NCBI RefSeq assembly: GCF_947087965.1
Contig: NZ_CAMUES010000004.1
Span: forward strand, 1-64,000
Direction: 5' to 3'
DNA: 64,000 nt
From: an uncultured Mobiluncus sp.
GTDB taxonomy: Bacteria > Actinomycetota > Actinomycetes > Actinomycetales > Actinomycetaceae
Shown: in pieces, positions 62,673 to 64,000 of the stretch
How the letters are laid out: every line of letters starts with the position of its first letter
Position numbering within the stretch: the first letter of the stretch is position 1
Made by a program: the position numbers and the translations under genes
The notes under the pieces: model-generated
The model's input: only the letters and a program-made list of their open reading frames with translations
What the model was told of the DNA's origin: nothing
The model's database searches: none

Positions 62673-62744
62673 CTGAACCATCAGTTGTCCCGGCCAGCTA
62701 CGCCCCACCCAGAGCCCCGGATTCGCCAGCGGCCCGTTTGCCCC

Positions 62745-64000
62745 TCAGTCAGCGGCGTGTTTATCCAGGAATTCGTAGACCTCGCGATCGTCCACGCCGG
62801 GGAAAGTTCCCGGCGGGGTCGCCGCCAGCAAATGCGAGTGAACCTTGACGGAAGGCCAGGCGTAACGCGCCCATTTGGCCTGTAAATCTGCGGAAGGCTC
62901 CCGGCAGCAAGTCGCGGCGGGACAGCTGGATTGGAAACGCCGCGGGGTGTCCCGACCGCGAAAGAACTGGGCGTGTTCAAAGGGAGTGCCCACCGAAATC
63001 GAAAAGTCCCCTGCTCGGTAGTGTTCCAGCTTGGACACCGACCAATAGGTACCAGTAGGGGTGTCCGTGTATTGATAATACGGAGCTGCCGGGTCGATTT
63101 GTGCAAACAGCTGGCGAGCTCCGAATTTGCGGCACGCCAGCTGCCCTTCAATCGAACCATCATTATGCGTGGGAAACACTACACCATCGTTGGCATAGGC
63201 CTTATAGATAGTGCCGTCCGTGCCAACTCGCAAGAAGTGCGCCGTAATGCCCAAGTGCCGGGTCGCCAGGTTCGTGAACCGGTGGGCGGCGGTCTCATAG
63301 GTAACGGCGACCCGGTCCGACAGATCCAAGATGGACAAATCCCGACGCCGCTTGTCCTCCATCAGCTGGGCGACAGTGGCGGTTTCCGGCATCAGCACAG
63401 CCGAGGCGAAATAGTTAGCCTCGACCCGTTGGCGCAAGAACTCGTGGTAGGACGTGGGTTTGGGATGATTTAACGCCTGGTCCCCCAGGGCACGAAGAAT
63501 CAGGTTGCGTTGGTCGCGATCGCGGGCTTCCAGGGAGTTCAGATAAATTCGCTGGTGTTTCAAGTCGGTGATGGAACGCGCCCCGCGCGGCAAGTCGGGT
63601 AGCTTAACTATGGAAAATCCCAGGTAGTTGGCGATTTCTTCGACTCCGGATTGCAACAGCGGCCCGCCGGTGAAACCGGTCGCCTCGGTGATTTCCGTGG
63701 CGAGCTGTTCAATATCAGCCAGGTAGTTGTCTTTGTGGTGCATCTCGATATGCAGCTGTTGATTGGCTTTCCGGGCCGCCTCGGGGGAATCCAGACTGAT
63801 TTTCGTGATTTGCCGCAGTTTCCGGTGCGTTGCGACCAGCGCTTTCAACGCGTCGTGAGGCAGCCGCGGACCAATATGCACTTGGGGAATGCCCATTTTG
63901 ACCGCCTCCGCACTGGTCTGGCACTCGTTCAGTTCCAGTTCTAGCGCGGCTCTCTCGTTGGGCGGACTGGGCTGCATCAACGTTTCGACACTGACCCCCA
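62745..64000 (-). CDS. RamB/ScfR-type transcriptional regulator (5' end outside window)
   Basis: The reading frame stays open to the window edge, so the N-terminus, where this family has its XRE helix-turn-helix, is missing. The visible part of about 418 residues has an IrrE/ImmA-like region (about 110-230: SITDLKHQRIYLNS, HEFLRQRVEANYFASAVLMP; the zinc HExxH is absent, as usual in this family) and a C-terminal DUF2083/ScfR domain (CRKFGARQLFAQID, GTYWSVSKLEHYRAGDFSISVGTPFEHAQFFRGRDTPRRFQSSCPAATCCREP). Such regulators control acetate, propionate or glyoxylate metabolism by sensing acyl-CoA. No target genes are near. Confidence 0.85.
   Translation of the reverse strand, partial: GVSVETLMQPSPPNERAALELELNECQTSAEAVKMGIPQVHIGPRLPHDALKALVATHRKLRQITKISLDSPEAARKANQQLHIEMHHKDNYLADIEQLATEITEATGFTGGPLLQSGVEEIANYLGFSIVKLPDLPRGARSITDLKHQRIYLNSLEARDRDQRNLILRALGDQALNHPKPTSYHEFLRQRVEANYFASAVLMPETATVAQLMEDKRRRDLSILDLSDRVAVTYETAAHRFTNLATRHLGITAHFLRVGTDGTIYKAYANDGVVFPTHNDGSIEGQLACRKFGARQLFAQIDPAAPYYQYTDTPTGTYWSVSKLEHYRAGDFSISVGTPFEHAQFFRGRDTPRRFQSSCPAATCCREPSADLQAKWARYAWPSVKVHSHLLAATPPGTFPGVDDREVYEFLDKHAAD

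Larger units (their letters stand above)
62231..62744. other. 514-base intergenic region with direct repeat and hairpins
   Basis: No convincing coding sequence. It contains an imperfect 28-base direct repeat (62238-62265 and 62291-62318), an AT-rich promoter-like stretch (62440-62475), an inverted repeat (62585-62632) and a strong terminator hairpin (62633-62672). It may encode a small RNA, described separately. Confidence 0.6.

Overview
This 64 kb stretch is chromosomal DNA of a moderately GC-rich actinobacterium. DtxR, the GalU–Glp(MoeA)–RimJ–GlpR cluster, MurT/GatD, a PhoP-like two-component pair, DUF3027, a WXG100 protein and a RamB-type regulator are all typical of the phylum. The AT-rich intergenic gaps, compact size and anaerobe-type activase fusion suggest Actinomycetaceae, Mobiluncus being a plausible guess. 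That identification is inference; no rRNA is present. There are no insertion sequences, prophage genes or CRISPR arrays. Three tRNAs are present: Ala-CGC, Arg-CCT and Thr-TGT.

Layout. 0-5.8 kb: NatAB-like ABC exporter, undecaprenyl-diphosphatase, MarC protein, zinc alcohol dehydrogenase, GtrA protein. 5.8-11.5 kb: tRNA-Ala, then the minus-strand galU–glp–rimJ–glpR cluster divergent from 5-formyl-THF cyclo-ligase and a SAF-domain protein. 11.5-21.6 kb: a 1421-residue helicase-like protein whose ATPase motifs look degenerate, a TetR regulator, and a divergent 1544-residue 2-hydroxyacyl-CoA dehydratase activase-type fusion. 21.6-32.8 kb: NlpC/P60 hydrolase, DtxR, SerC, purine permease, DUF3027 and cold-shock proteins, TPM-domain protein, NYN protein, and the MurT/GatD lipid II amidation pair. 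33-39 kb: a duplicated sulfur module. 39-46.6 kb: GluQ, LysS, a cysteine-free CsoR-like protein, PanD, PanC, two PH-domain membrane proteins and a DUF2520 protein. 46.8-52 kb: two-component system, degenerate HD protein, WXG100 protein, secreted membrane-anchored protein. 52-62 kb: GroEL under two CIRCE operators, LytR_C protein, the nadA-nadB-nadC-ung operon, tRNA-Thr, Ser/Thr kinase and an orphan MsmK/UgpC-type ATPase. 62.2-64 kb: a 0.5 kb gap with strong hairpins and a RamB/ScfR-type regulator cut by the window edge.

The main discovery candidate is the 33-39 kb region. Two paralogous proteins each join a sulfide:quinone-reductase-like flavoprotein to a C-terminal DsrC/TusE sulfur-carrier domain, and each is followed at once by a DsrE2-family protein. 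A GpsA-like dehydrogenase lies between the copies. The arrangement suggests that sulfide oxidised at the flavin is passed as persulfide to a tethered DsrC cysteine and on to DsrE2.

A second observation is a dispersed bipartite DNA motif (TTTTGTACC, four variable bases, GTTCCA on the plus strand). It occurs at least eight times, always in one orientation, inside unrelated minus-strand genes and in more than one reading frame. Several family members also lack residues usually considered essential: MurT without its zinc-ribbon cysteines, a CsoR-like protein without metal ligands, and an HD protein without its Asp.
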